Of a stretch of 39,335 nt of DNA, positions 1 through 7,416 are shown piece after piece. A model generated the notes under the pieces. The model ran no database searches, was not told the origin of the DNA, and saw only the letters and a list, made by a program, of their open reading frames with translations. Position numbers and translations under genes: made by a program. The stretch covers positions 21,719 to 61,053 of the forward strand of contig NZ_BMTD01000034.1 of the NCBI RefSeq assembly GCF_014649495.1. The letters are read 5' to 3'. Each line of letters opens with the position of its first letter. Position 1 is the stretch's first letter. Origin of the DNA: Streptomyces filipinensis. Its GTDB lineage: Bacteria > Actinomycetota > Actinomycetes > Streptomycetales > Streptomycetaceae.

Positions 1-1
1 C

Positions 2-226
2 GTCACCGACGCCATGACAGGAAACCTGGAACGGCTCACCCGCAACGAAATGAACGAACTCATCGAACGGGCCGGAGGGCGCTCCTCCACCAGCGTCTCC
101 AAGAAGACCACCCTCGTCGTCGCCGGCGAAGGCGCCGGTTCCAAGCGGGCCAAGGCCGAACAACTCTGCATCCGCCTCACCACCCCGGACGAGTTCGCCA
201 CCCTCGTTGCCGACCTCCTCACCTGA
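2..226 (+). CDS. BRCT-domain protein, C-terminal part
   Basis: This is the 3' end of a gene that begins before the window. The frame is open from base 2, and the Met at 14 is internal to the domain rather than a start. The ~74 residues match the second half of a BRCT domain: VTDAMTGNLERLTR, then a helix with AGGRSSTSVSKKTT, then the hydrophobic strand LVVAGEGAGSKRAKAEQL, ending in a TPDEFATLV helix. BRCT modules bind DNA ends, phosphopeptides or other proteins. In actinobacteria they occur at the C-terminus of NAD-dependent ligases and of exonuclease/DNA polymerase III epsilon-like proteins; the second is more likely here because nothing follows the domain. The identity of the full protein cannot be seen. 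Confidence 0.75.
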   Translation, partial: VTDAMTGNLERLTRNEMNELIERAGGRSSTSVSKKTTLVVAGEGAGSKRAKAEQLCIRLTTPDEFATLVADLLT

Positions 227-752
227 GCCGGACCAGAGCGTTGCGCCGGATGCCCGCGGCGGCCATAAGACGTTCCCAGTGATCGACTCGCCGTCCGCGC
301 CTCCAGCCCCAACAGCTGCTCAGCTTGAGCCGTCGAGCGGGGCTGGGACCGCGCGACGCCCGAAAGCGTGGGCTGGCTGTCTCGCTGGGTGGCTGATGCT
401 GCGCCTGACGTACAGGATGATCGACATGACGTTCGGGGCGTTCGCCCTGGGAAAGGTGGACCTGCGGATGCGCCGGTTTGTGTGGGCCCGGGAGTCTTCC
501 ACCGGGTGACGGCGGATCCCCGCGAGGTGGCGCCCTCAGTGGTGCGCTATGGCCCGTCGACTGGGTGGGGATACCGGTCGGCAGGCCGCACTATGCATGG
601 GCTGCCAGGCACCCTGTATGCGTGCTGCGAGCCCCGACAGCGCGCCGATACCGGACCCCAGCGTCGAAGAGCCCCGGCAAGTAGGCCATGCCGAACATGC
701 CGGGGCTCGTGCTGGGCAGCGCTGACCCGTGGAGAGAAGCAGAGGATCGAGG
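227..752. other. No convincing gene
   Basis: Short open frames exist on both strands, but none has a ribosome site together with a recognisable protein. A stretch near 395-450 reads MLRLTYRMIDMTFGAFAL, vaguely like the N-terminus of an integrase-core (IS3/IS481-type) protein, but the similarity stops after about 18 residues and is not called. Confidence 0.4.
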
Positions 753-1784
753 TCAGCCGGTACACCCGGGGACGGACCCGGGCGGGGCGCAGTTGTCCGG
801 AGTGTTGTCGAAGACTCGTGAGCTGTTCAGAGTGACTTTAGGTGTCCCGAAAATAGAAACGGTGTAGATCCCTCCGCCGTCGGTTCCGGCGTTGTTGTGG
901 TCCACCGTGGAGTTGGTCAGGGTCACTGGGCCGCCGATGTTGCGGATGCCACCGCCGAAGCGAGTCGCAGTGTTGTGGCTCACCTGCGACTGGCTCAGCT
1001 GGTACGTGCCGCCTTCATTGTCGAGGCCACCAGCTGCGTCTGCGTTGTTGTGGTCGACGGTGGAGTTGTTCAGCTTCACTGTGCCGAAGCCGTTCGTGAT
1101 GCCACCGCCTACACCGAGATGGGTGTTCGCCGTGTTGTGGCTCACCCGTGACCCCGTCAGTTGCACACTCCCCCCAGAGGTCGTGATGCCAGCGCCGTTG
1201 TTCGCGGTGTTAGCGCTCACCGTTGAGTTGGTCAGTGTCACCGTGCCGCTGTTGAAGATGCCACCGCCCTGGTTATCCGCGGTGTTTGCGCTCACCATGG
1301 AGCTGGTCAGTGTCATGGCACCAAAATTGTGGATCCCGCCGCCGCCGTTCCCGGCATTGTTCATCACCCTGGAGCCGGTCAGCGTTAGCGTGCCACGGTT
1401 GGTGATTCCAGCACCCTGGAAAAAGTCGCTGGTGAAACCATGAGTGACGGTGAGGTTGGTCAGCTGGGCTTGGACCCCAGCGGGGACGTTAATGGCGGTG
1501 CCAGCGTGGTTGCCGTCGAGGACTGCGTCGATGCCGCTGATGGTCAGGTTCTTTGTGATGGTGAAATTTCCAGTGCATCGGCCGGTCACCAGCAGCGTCG
1601 ATCCGGGGGCGGCATTGTCGATCGCAGTCTGGAGGTTTTGGCCCGGGCAAGTCACCGTCGTCACCTGGGCCGCCTGGGCCGGGAGCGTGCTGACCGGGCC
1701 GGCCGCCGATGCCATTGCCGCCACCGTGGCCGCGGCGGTCAGCACCCGTCGGCCCCGCGTCGCTTGGACTGTACGCAGAGACAT
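753..1784 (-). CDS. Secreted right-handed beta-helix repeat protein
   Basis: 343 aa. The N-terminus is a classical signal peptide: Arg-rich start, hydrophobic core VLTAAATVAAMASAAG, and Ala-rich cleavage region near residues 36-39. The mature protein opens with a pectate-lyase-like entry segment (LQTAIDNAAPGSTLLVTG). It then has about eight imperfect ~20-25-residue coils of the type GGGIxNxGTVTLTNSTVSxNTA, as in polymorphic outer-membrane-protein and parallel beta-helix families. Such solenoids are usually extracellular carbohydrate-binding or adhesive proteins; no catalytic residues can be assigned. The start is ATG with GAGGAG five bases upstream. Ten residues after the last coil (CAPPGSVPGC) contain two Cys that could form a disulphide. 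It stands alone between unrelated DNA. The fold is well supported, the function unknown. Confidence 0.85.
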   Translation of the reverse strand: MSLRTVQATRGRRVLTAAATVAAMASAAGPVSTLPAQAAQVTTVTCPGQNLQTAIDNAAPGSTLLVTGRCTGNFTITKNLTISGIDAVLDGNHAGTAINVPAGVQAQLTNLTVTHGFTSDFFQGAGITNRGTLTLTGSRVMNNAGNGGGGIHNFGAMTLTSSMVSANTADNQGGGIFNSGTVTLTNSTVSANTANNGAGITTSGGSVQLTGSRVSHNTANTHLGVGGGITNGFGTVKLNNSTVDHNNADAAGGLDNEGGTYQLSQSQVSHNTATRFGGGIRNIGGPVTLTNSTVDHNNAGTDGGGIYTVSIFGTPKVTLNSSRVFDNTPDNCAPPGSVPGCTG

Positions 1785-2255
1785 CGTGCTCCTCGTGCAC
1801 TCATCGGGCCTTGGCCCGCCTGTCTCGCAACATAGATAAGAAGATCAGCCCAGCCGGACGCCACACGGTCAACGTCCCCCAGACAGCCGGAGCTACGACC
1901 GGGATGGGGCAGCGGTTAGCCGTTTTCGTGGTGGAGCCCCGGCGATGAGCACGGGAGCCTCCTGCTGGCGTTCCAACGTGCCCGTTGGCCCTCCTGCGCG
2001 GCAGGTGGTCGGCCGATGCAACCGGGGACGGAGCCGGCCCCGCCGCGCAGGTGAAGTACTTGACCAGTCTTGGTCGGCCACCCTTAGCCCTGTCGGCTCC
2101 CGTCGTCATCCTCGTCCAGGTCGAGTGCGACCGGATCGCGCAGCGGGCGCAGTGCGACCATCAGCTCCGGTTTCGGCCGCTTTCTTTGTCCGCGGCCGAC
2201 CGTCCCTGCGGTGTAGGTGCCCCGCCGACGGGGGAAAGGCGGGGCAGGACCAGTG
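1785..2255. other. Intergenic stretch without supported gene
   Basis: No frame here carries a recognisable domain. It lies between the start of the beta-helix gene and the 3' side of a tnpB remnant, so part of it may be former insertion-sequence end, but no terminal repeat was identified. Confidence 0.4.
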
Positions 2256-2426
2256 TCACAGCCCACACCCCGCCCCGGGCGGCATGCGCCGCACCCGCGC
2301 TTCCCGATGGCCGAGTCCGTGCGCTCGTTCAGCCCTCCTGCCGCCGGCCGAGGGAGGCGGCGAGCCGGGCACACTGCTGCTCTTCCTCGGCCATGACCTC
2401 GGCGAGGATCTCCCGGCCGAGGTAGC

Positions 2427-2806
2427 CGTCGACCGCTTCTTCGCGGCGTTCACGTCGGCATGGTCGCGGTGTCCGCGGTGGGCTTTGCACCAAAAGACCG
2501 CTTGGCTCTCGCGGTTTGTCTCGGTGACGAAGCCACAGGTGGAGCACCGCTGCGACGGGTACGCGGGGTTGACCTTCACCACGCGCGTGCCCGTGTACCG
2601 GGCGGCGTTGGTCAGGGCGAGTTCGAGGCGGTGCCCCCCTTTATCCAGGATGGCCCGGTTGAGCCCGGCCTTTTGACGCACGTTCCGGGCGGGCTCGGCC
2701 ACGGTGCCACACGCGCTGGCGGACATGTTCTTGATCCGCAGGTCTTCGAGGACCACCAGGGCGTTCTTCGCGACAATCCGGGCGGCGGTCCGCGCGTAGA
2801 AGTCCC
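2427..2806 (-). pseudogene. tnpB: IS200/IS605-family TnpB remnant (C-terminal half)
   Basis: TnpB proteins are RNA-guided nucleases encoded by IS200/IS605 transposons. Only the second half is present: RuvC-II segment ALVVLEDLRIKNMSASA with the catalytic Glu, the conserved NVRQKAGLNRAI helix, the zinc-finger half CSTCG, and the RuvC-III motif HADVNAAK with the catalytic Asp. The N-terminal domain and the first RuvC Asp are absent. The second zinc-finger pair, normally Cys-x2-Cys, reads CKAH, and the C-terminal tail has run into unrelated sequence. It is therefore inactive. It is transcribed in the same direction as the carbonic anhydrase gene and lies directly beyond that gene's 3' end. Confidence 0.8.
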
Positions 2807-2936
2807 CACGCCGGCCGCGAGCGCCTCCCGCTGCCATGGGAGGCGGCCACCACCAGCACCGGGCCCTCCGGCCCGCGCCCCGCCTTTGCTCCTCCGAGCG
2901 CGGCACATGACCCTGAGCAGCCCCGGCCGGGACCGG

Positions 2937-3578
2937 TCAGGATGCGGCGGGGACGGCCGCGTCGAGGCCGCGGGAGGCAACGAGCTGCGCACTGCCGTCG
3001 GCTAGGCGGTAGCACAGGCCCACCACGGCGGCCTGGCCGGCCGCGACCTTCTCGGCGAGCACCCGGGAGCGGTCCAGCAGCAGGTCGACGGTGTGCCTTA
3101 TGTGCTCGGCGAGGATCTCCTCGGGCTCGACTCTTCCAACGGCCCGTGCTGCCAGCACGCTGGGGGTCACCCGTTCGACGACGTCCCGCACGTATCCGGC
3201 GGGTGTCATGCCGTTCTCCAGGGCGGTGCAGGCTGCGCCGACCGCGCCGCACGAGTCGTGGCCGAGAACTACGACCAGCGGGCAGCCCAGGACGTCCACG
3301 CCGTATTCGATGCTGCCCAGCACCTCCGGGCCCATGACGTGGCCGGCGGTGCGCACCACGAATAGGTCGCCCAGGCCTCGGTCGAAGACGATCTCGGCCG
3401 CCAGCCGGGAGTCGGAGCATCCGAACAGCACGGCGAAGGGCTGCTGGGACGGTGCGATCTCGGCGCGGCGGACGGCGTCCTGGTTGGGGTGCTCGGGGGC
3501 GCCGGTGACGAAGCGCTCGTTGCCGACCAGCAGCAGGTCGAAGGCCTCGGTGGGAGTGGGGGTCGGGATCTCGGTCAT
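2937..3578 (-). CDS. Beta-class carbonic anhydrase
   Basis: 213 aa, normal length for the family. It catalyses reversible hydration of CO2 to bicarbonate in the cytoplasm. The zinc ligands and catalytic dyad are complete: Cys54-Ser-Asp56-Ser-Arg58 (CSDSR), and His107 and Cys110 in GHDSCGA. Other hallmarks are the N-terminal LLVGNERFV helix, VVRTAGHV and GSIEYGVDVLG. The start is ATG; no strong Shine-Dalgarno is visible, and a leaderless or weak site is possible. It stands alone on the minus strand with a tnpB fragment right after its stop. A second, more divergent family member is encoded at 32108. Confidence 0.95.
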   Translation of the reverse strand: MTEIPTPTPTEAFDLLLVGNERFVTGAPEHPNQDAVRRAEIAPSQQPFAVLFGCSDSRLAAEIVFDRGLGDLFVVRTAGHVMGPEVLGSIEYGVDVLGCPLVVVLGHDSCGAVGAACTALENGMTPAGYVRDVVERVTPSVLAARAVGRVEPEEILAEHIRHTVDLLLDRSRVLAEKVAAGQAAVVGLCYRLADGSAQLVASRGLDAAVPAAS

Positions 3579-3656
3579 GGCCGCAGCGTACGGTCATGCC
3601 CCCGACCGTGGCGCTTGGTGGCGGGCTTCTCGGTGTCCGCTCCTCGGGCATCGCTG

Positions 3657-3788
3657 TCAGGCGCCGGGCGAGGCCGGCTTCGGGCCGGACCGTCTCAGGG
3701 AGGTGTGACGGTCCAGCCTCGGGCTGACCAGCTGGTCGGCGTGGACCTTGCCGATGTCCGGCAGCGACTTGAGCAGGCGGCCTGGGAC
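3657..3788 (-). pseudogene. Remnant resembling actinobacterial integration host factor
   Basis: A 43-codon open stretch, without its own start, reads GRLLKSLPDIGKVHADQLV and then loses similarity. This is the core of the helix-two-turn-helix of actinobacterial IHF (mIHF/sIHF), a nucleoid protein whose signature is LLxSLPGxGKVRAxxxM. The N-terminal helix and the C-terminal RxxGLG segment are missing. It lies just beyond the stop of the MerR gene on the same strand. The motif is short, so this is a probable rather than certain assignment. Confidence 0.45.
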
Positions 3789-3800
3789 CGGCGGCCTGCT

Positions 3801-4142
3801 TCAGGCTGAGGTCTGCGACTGTGACTCGTCGCCCAGGCGTAGTTGCTCGTTGATGCGCCTGGCTTCTTCGAGTTGGTCTTCGAGGATGACGATGCGGCAG
3901 GCGGACTCGATGGGGGTGCCCTGGTCGACGAGTTCGCGGGCGCGGGCGGCGATGCGCAGCTGGTAGCGGGAGTAGCGGCGGTGGCCGCCCTCGGAGCGAA
4001 GGGGGGTTATCAGGCGGTGTTCGCCGAGGGCGCGGAGGAAGGCGGGGGTGGTGCTGAGCATCTCGGCGGCCCGGCCCATGGTGTAGGCGGGATAGTCGTC
4101 ATCGTAGAGATTGTCGACAGGACGGGGACTGGCAGGGGGCAT
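3801..4142 (-). CDS. MerR-family transcriptional regulator
   Basis: 113 aa. Residues 20-90 form a MerR-type winged helix-turn-helix: YTMGRAAEMLSTTPAFLRALGEHRLI, then the wing RSEGGHRRYSRYQL, then IAARARELVDQGTPIESACRIV. This is followed by a coiled-coil dimerisation helix (ILEDQLEEARRINEQL). There is no effector domain, so it is a short MerR of the type linked in Streptomyces to heat-shock or developmental control. The frame is open far upstream, but ATG at 4142 is chosen because it is preceded by GAAGAAGAGG at proper spacing and because the upstream residues are low-complexity and unlike the family. The target is unknown. Confidence 0.85.
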   Translation of the reverse strand: MPPASPRPVDNLYDDDYPAYTMGRAAEMLSTTPAFLRALGEHRLITPLRSEGGHRRYSRYQLRIAARARELVDQGTPIESACRIVILEDQLEEARRINEQLRLGDESQSQTSA

Positions 4143-4881
4143 AGACCTCTTCTTCCAGGGGACGCGTCGGGGGGCCCGGGTGCCGTACCGGCACCCGGGC
4201 CCCGAGCTTTCAACACCATCTACCGGCAACCCGTGCCGGCCCTCTTTGTCCGCAGGTTCCGCCTGGGAGGGCGGGGCTGCGGGGATCGCGTATGTGTGAC
4301 CGGGGACCACCTTCCAATCCGGGGCCTGCGGTACCCGGGCGGACTTCTTCCTCGCCCGGGCGATCCTGATGGCGTCCTGCTCCTTACCTTCGGTTACTCG
4401 GTTGTACTGCTGGATACCGCGGGTACTGCTCGCGACCCCCCGAGGGGCCGCGTCCTGCTTGGCCTGCATGCCCGGCAGTTCATGTCTGCCGTGCCTCATC
4501 GACCTCTTGAGTACAACAGAAACGGTATCCCTACGACGGGGCAATGTCTACTGTGACTGCAACAGATTTCGTTCACCGTCGATGCATGCAGTTCTTCCGT
4601 GATTACACCTGGAAGAGTGATGTCCCCGGGTGACTCCCCGCTCGGCGGGCACACCCTGTACCTGGCGACACAACTGATCCAGGGCGGGGTGGTGGCACAT
4701 GACCGACACGCAGACGGCGCACGCAGGCCGCCAGGGCACCTGTGGTTGTTGAGGGTGACAGCCCCGCCGGAGTCCCTCACACTCGTGACGTCGCCCGCCC
4801 CTTCGCCAAGGGTCTCGAACCGACTCCGATTGCGGGGACGGCCGAGACCCTTGCCCTCGTGGTCTCCGAGCCCACCAGGGC
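4143..4881. other. Gap with no supported gene
   Basis: The minus strand stays open upstream of the MerR start to 4544, but without family features. A single CTTGAGT at 4506-4512 resembles half of a HAIR operator, but the matching half is absent. Nothing else in this stretch can be supported. Confidence 0.35.
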
Positions 4882-5021
4882 CAGGTGGCCCTGCGCCGTG
4901 AGATTCGCGACGGGTTTGCCAAGGTCAACGACCGCTTCGGTGCACTTGAATGGACCAGAACCAGGCGCAGATCGTCGAGCTGCTGACGGCGCTGGCGGGC
5001 AGGAACTCGAACGCAAGCTGA
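4882..5021 (+). pseudogene. Frameshifted coiled-coil protein fragment
   Basis: Two pieces in different frames join at ~4950. The first reads QVALRREIRDGFAKVNDRFG and the second MDQNQAQIVELLTALAGRN followed by a stop. Together they look like the amphipathic heptads and short C-terminal tail of small streptomycete coiled-coil proteins. No longer domain is visible and no function can be given. It lies 178 bp before the tRNA gene. Confidence 0.3.
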
Positions 5022-5199
5022 TCATCTTGGTGGTGTCCACCGCCCGTCACCACCCTGGGACGTGGAGGGCGCTGCTTCCTGCGAATCTTCGCCCTTGGTT
5101 ACGCAGCGTACGGCGCGAGGACGCTTGCGGAGCATGCCGGTGTCAGAGGGTTTGGATTTCGCCCTCTAGCCGTGCCCGCATGTAGGGTGGGCGAACCGA

Positions 5200-5273
5200 C
5201 GCGGGGTGGAGCAGCTCGGTAGCTCGCTGGGCTCATAACCCAGAGGTCGCAGGTTCAAATCCTGTCCCCGCTA
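5200..5273 (+). tRNA. Initiator tRNA-fMet (CAU)
   Basis: A complete 74-nt cloverleaf. The acceptor arm is CGCGGGG with CCCCGC, leaving the unpaired C1 against U72 that marks initiator tRNAs. The D loop contains AGCTCGGTAGCT. The anticodon arm is GGG-CTCATAA-CCC, with the three consecutive G:C pairs that direct initiator tRNA to the ribosomal P site, and anticodon CAT. The T arm is CAGGTTCAAATCCTG. The discriminator is A73, and CCA is not encoded immediately after it (CTA instead). Initiation tRNA genes are usually core genes, so this may mark the edge of conserved DNA or a former integration site. Confidence 0.95.
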
Positions 5274-5280
5274 CTACCAG

Positions 5281-5317
5281 CGCCCGGCCCCTCGACGCCA
5301 TGTCGAGGGGCCGGGCG
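5281..5317 (+). terminator. Perfect 16-bp hairpin behind the tRNA
   Basis: An uninterrupted inverted repeat has 16-bp arms at 5281-5296 and 5302-5317 and a 5-base loop (GCCAT). It begins 8 bases after the tRNA 3' end. GC-rich hairpins without a T-run are the normal terminator form in Streptomyces. This one very likely ends tRNA transcription. Confidence 0.8.
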
Positions 5318-5523
5318 CATGTCGAAGCGCTGGCTAAGCGGTCGATGCTCGAAGTCCTTCGGGGGTTGACCCGAGAACCCGGTTTTCGGCGAGACCGAGG
5401 GCGGTGCCGGGGGCGGTGCCCATGACGTCGCAGGATACGAGGACGGGTGCGGCCTGGTGTCGGCCCGTTCCCCGTCGCCCCCGAAGGATCGGTCGCTTTC
5501 CTCCTGCGCCCCTCGCCTCCGCC

Positions 5524-6108
5524 GTGCCCGTCGTGCCGACCGCCTCCGAGCGCCACCGGCTGAAGAGGATGGCCTACGGCCACAGGACCCCGCATCAGGC
5601 CCGGCAGCGGGCAACCATCGTTCTGCTGGCGGCCCGGGGGCGTCCCAACGCCCGGATAGCCGCGCAGACACGGCTGCATGCGGACACGGTGAGCACCTGG
5701 CGGGGCCGCTTCGCCGCTGGAGGCCTGCCCGCCCTCACCGACCGTAAGCGGTCCGGCCGGCCGGTCTCGTTCACCGCGCTGCAGGTTGCCGAGGTCAAGG
5801 CGCTGGCCTGTCAGTTACCCGCCGGGACCGGCGCGCCGCTATCTCGTTGGTCGTGTCCGGAGCTGGCCCGGGAGGTGGTCGCCCGGTCCATCGCCGACTC
5901 GATCTCCCCTTCCACCGTGCGGCGCCGGCTCAAGCAGGACGCGCTCAAGCCCTGGCGGTACCGGTCCTGGATCTCCGTGCACGACCCCGCCTTCCGGCCC
6001 AAGGCCGCGCGCGTGCTGGATCCGTACGCCCGCTCCTTCGACGGCGTCCCGCTGGGCTAGGACGAGTACGTGATCTCCCCGACCGAGAAGACTTCCTGCT
6101 CGTTGGGC
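5524..6108 (+). pseudogene. IS630-family transposase, N-terminal part with stop codon
   Basis: The frame encodes the N-terminal helix-turn-helix region of an IS630-type transposase: ERHRLKRMAYGHRTPHQARQ, IAAQTRLHADTVSTWRGRF, the linker DRKRSGRP, and the second helix-turn-helix with SPSTVRRRLK. It then reaches DPYARSFDGVPLG and hits a TAG at 6058. After the stop the same frame continues DEYVISPTEKTS, where active family members have an Asp in the first catalytic motif (here PTEKTS, so that Asp is gone), and then degenerates. The rest of the catalytic domain is missing. A GTG at 5524 is the likeliest original start. Confidence 0.85.
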
Positions 6109-6151
6109 GGTCAGGTCGGAGTGCTTCGACAAGCAAGACGACGACAGGTAG

Positions 6152-6169
6152 TCGTTCTTCAAAGAACGA
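6152..6169. repeat. 18-bp palindrome downstream of the toxin gene
   Basis: The arms TCGTTCTT and AAGAACGA are separated by two bases. The site lies 35 bp beyond the 3' end of the toxin gene. It could be part of a transcription end signal or an insertion-sequence edge; the two-base loop is small for a terminator. Confidence 0.35.
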
Positions 6170-6203
6170 TCGGAGAGGACCGCATCCCCTCGGCGCAGCC
6201 GGT

Positions 6204-6575
6204 TCAGGGCTTCCACGTGCGGAGCATGGCGGCGATCCCGGCACCGGTGGAACGCGGGCTGTTCAACTCGTGGGCGAGCGCGGACAGTTGCTCGCGGGTC
6301 GGGTTGACCGGGATGTTGCTGGCTTCGAGGTACATGACGGCGACGGCGCAGGCGACGGTCAGGTTGGAGCGCTCCAGCCAGCGGCAGCGGCCGAGGGTGT
6401 GGATCAGGGCCGCAGCGCGGGCGTAGGGGCCGTCATAGACGGGGCGCTCGAGGAGTTCGCCGCGGTGGCGGGCGACCGCGGCGACCGGTACGCCGTAGTC
6501 GTCGACGCCGGGGTCACGGTGGCCGGCCCGTTCGGCGACTTCCAGGATCCAGGACTCGTCGACGTGCAGGATCAC
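6204..6575 (-). CDS. Fic/Doc-like toxin component
   Basis: 123 aa, matching the streptomycete 'fic family toxin component' type throughout (DESWILEVAERAG, YDGPYARAAALIHTLGRC, NPTREQLSALAHEL). Fic/Doc enzymes transfer AMP, phosphate or similar groups to protein targets such as EF-Tu. The canonical active-site motif HxFx(D/A)xNKR is not intact. At the equivalent place (residues 59-71) the sequence reads HTLGRCRWLERSN, keeping the His but not the NKR triad. It is therefore either a divergent enzyme or one with a different activity. The ATG overlaps the antitoxin stop by 4 bp (ATGA), so the two are translationally coupled. Confidence 0.85.
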   Translation of the reverse strand: MILHVDESWILEVAERAGHRDPGVDDYGVPVAAVARHRGELLERPVYDGPYARAAALIHTLGRCRWLERSNLTVACAVAVMYLEASNIPVNPTREQLSALAHELNSPRSTGAGIAAMLRTWKP

Positions 6576-6829
6576 GCGGCGGCACCCGGCTGCGGCTGGG
6601 CGTAGGGGGCGTCGAGCTGCTGCTCCAGGTCGTCGAGGAAGGCGCCGTGCTCTTCGATGAGGCGCTGCGCGGCGGCCATGCCGGCGGCGCGGGCGCCGGT
6701 CGTGTCTTCGATGATCAGCCGCTCGACGTAGCGGTTGAAGTCCAGGCCGCGGGCGGCCGCGGCGTCCTTGCCTGCGGCGAGGACGTCAGGTTCCAGACGG
6801 ACCTGGGTCTGCTTCTTCGGGGAGACCAT
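6572..6829 (-). CDS. Ribbon-helix-helix antitoxin of the Fic pair
   Basis: 85 aa. The N-terminus is a ribbon-helix-helix DNA-binding fold (KQTQVRLEPDVLAAGKDAAAARGLDFNRYVERLIIED). A C-terminal amphipathic helix (RLIEEHGAFLDDLEQQL) presumably binds the toxin. It is the first gene of the pair and overlaps the toxin gene by 4 bp. Very little leader lies in front of its ATG, and the two 10-bp direct repeats just upstream fit negative autoregulation by the antitoxin, as is usual for this class. Confidence 0.85.
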   Translation of the reverse strand: MVSPKKQTQVRLEPDVLAAGKDAAAARGLDFNRYVERLIIEDTTGARAAGMAAAQRLIEEHGAFLDDLEQQLDAPYAQPQPGAAA

Positions 6830-6837
6830 ACGCAGAG

Positions 6838-6858
6838 GGTAGCAGGGTGGTAGCAGGG
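6838..6858 (-). promoter_or_regulatory. Direct-repeat operator candidate of the toxin-antitoxin operon
   Basis: CCCTGCTACC (read on the minus strand) occurs twice, starting 11 bp apart, about one helical turn. The nearer copy ends 8 bp before the antitoxin ATG. Paired half-sites with this phasing are the normal target of ribbon-helix-helix dimers. No database matrix was used. Confidence 0.5.
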
Positions 6859-7241
6859 ATGGTGTTCCTGCGCCCGGTCATGTCCGATCGGCGCTTCCGC
6901 CCTCTCGGTCTCCGTCGTGATGCGGGACCTGCCCGGCTGAGCGTCTATGAGCTGTTCGGGGAACCGGTGGTGCGCAGCTGGCGTGCCGCTGCCAGCCGGC
7001 AGTCGGACGGTTCGCAGGATGACCACCCGGACGGGCGGTGCGGCAGGCCGATCCCCCGGCGGTCCGGGTGGCCCGCCAGGACGGTGGCCGTCCCCGCACC
7101 CGGCCCGAGGTTGGTGCCGCTCGAACGGCGGTACCTACGCGCCGATGAGGACGGTGTCCGGGGCTGGCTGGGTGAGGCGGTCTGGGCCGGGTCTGGTGGC
7201 ATGGCAGCGAAGTGCTGAGCGTCGTTGAGCTCGAATCTCTT
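6859..7241. other. Gap with no supported gene
   Basis: Open frames exist on both strands (longest about 120 codons), but their residues are low in complexity and match no family. The composition is similar to the neighbours. Confidence 0.35.
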
Positions 7242-7265
7242 CAGGCCGGGATCGAGCCCGGCCTG
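7242..7265. terminator. GC-rich hairpin
   Basis: The 9-bp arms CAGGCCGGG and CCCGGCCTG have a 6-base loop. It is located 150 bp before the HelD-like gene and could insulate that gene from upstream transcription. No clear gene ends in it. Confidence 0.4.
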
Positions 7266-7344
7266 CTCCTCATGTCCGACGGTGCCAGAAGGCCGCCCAG
7301 CCCTGAGCCGTGACGGCGGACCGGCCGCGTCGGCTGACTCGAAC

Positions 7345-7364
7345 AAGTAAGTCAAGCCTTACTT
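7345..7364. promoter_or_regulatory. Palindromic operator candidate before the HelD-like gene
   Basis: The arms AAGTAAG and CTTACTT are separated by six bases (20 bp in all), in an otherwise GC-rich context, 52 bp before the TTG start. AT-rich dyads placed like this usually bind a dimeric repressor or activator. It is not the rifamycin-associated element described for helR genes, as far as I can judge by eye. Confidence 0.5.
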
Positions 7365-7416
7365 TCATAGGAATGTGGCTGCATAGTGGAGGGCCGAGTC
7401 GAGAGGAGGGCCGCTG

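Noticed and set aside
395..509. Integrase N-terminus (MLRLTYRMIDMTFGAFAL)
   Set aside because: Similarity covers fewer than 20 residues and no integrase core follows.
4506..4512. CTTGAGT as an HspR (HAIR) operator
   Set aside because: The second inverted half ACTCAAG is missing at the required distance.
5233..5679. Minus-strand open frame ending in GTGFEPATSGL across the tRNA
   Set aside because: This tail is simply the antisense translation of the tRNA T-arm and anticodon region, a well-known source of spurious proteins; the rest of the frame is low-complexity.
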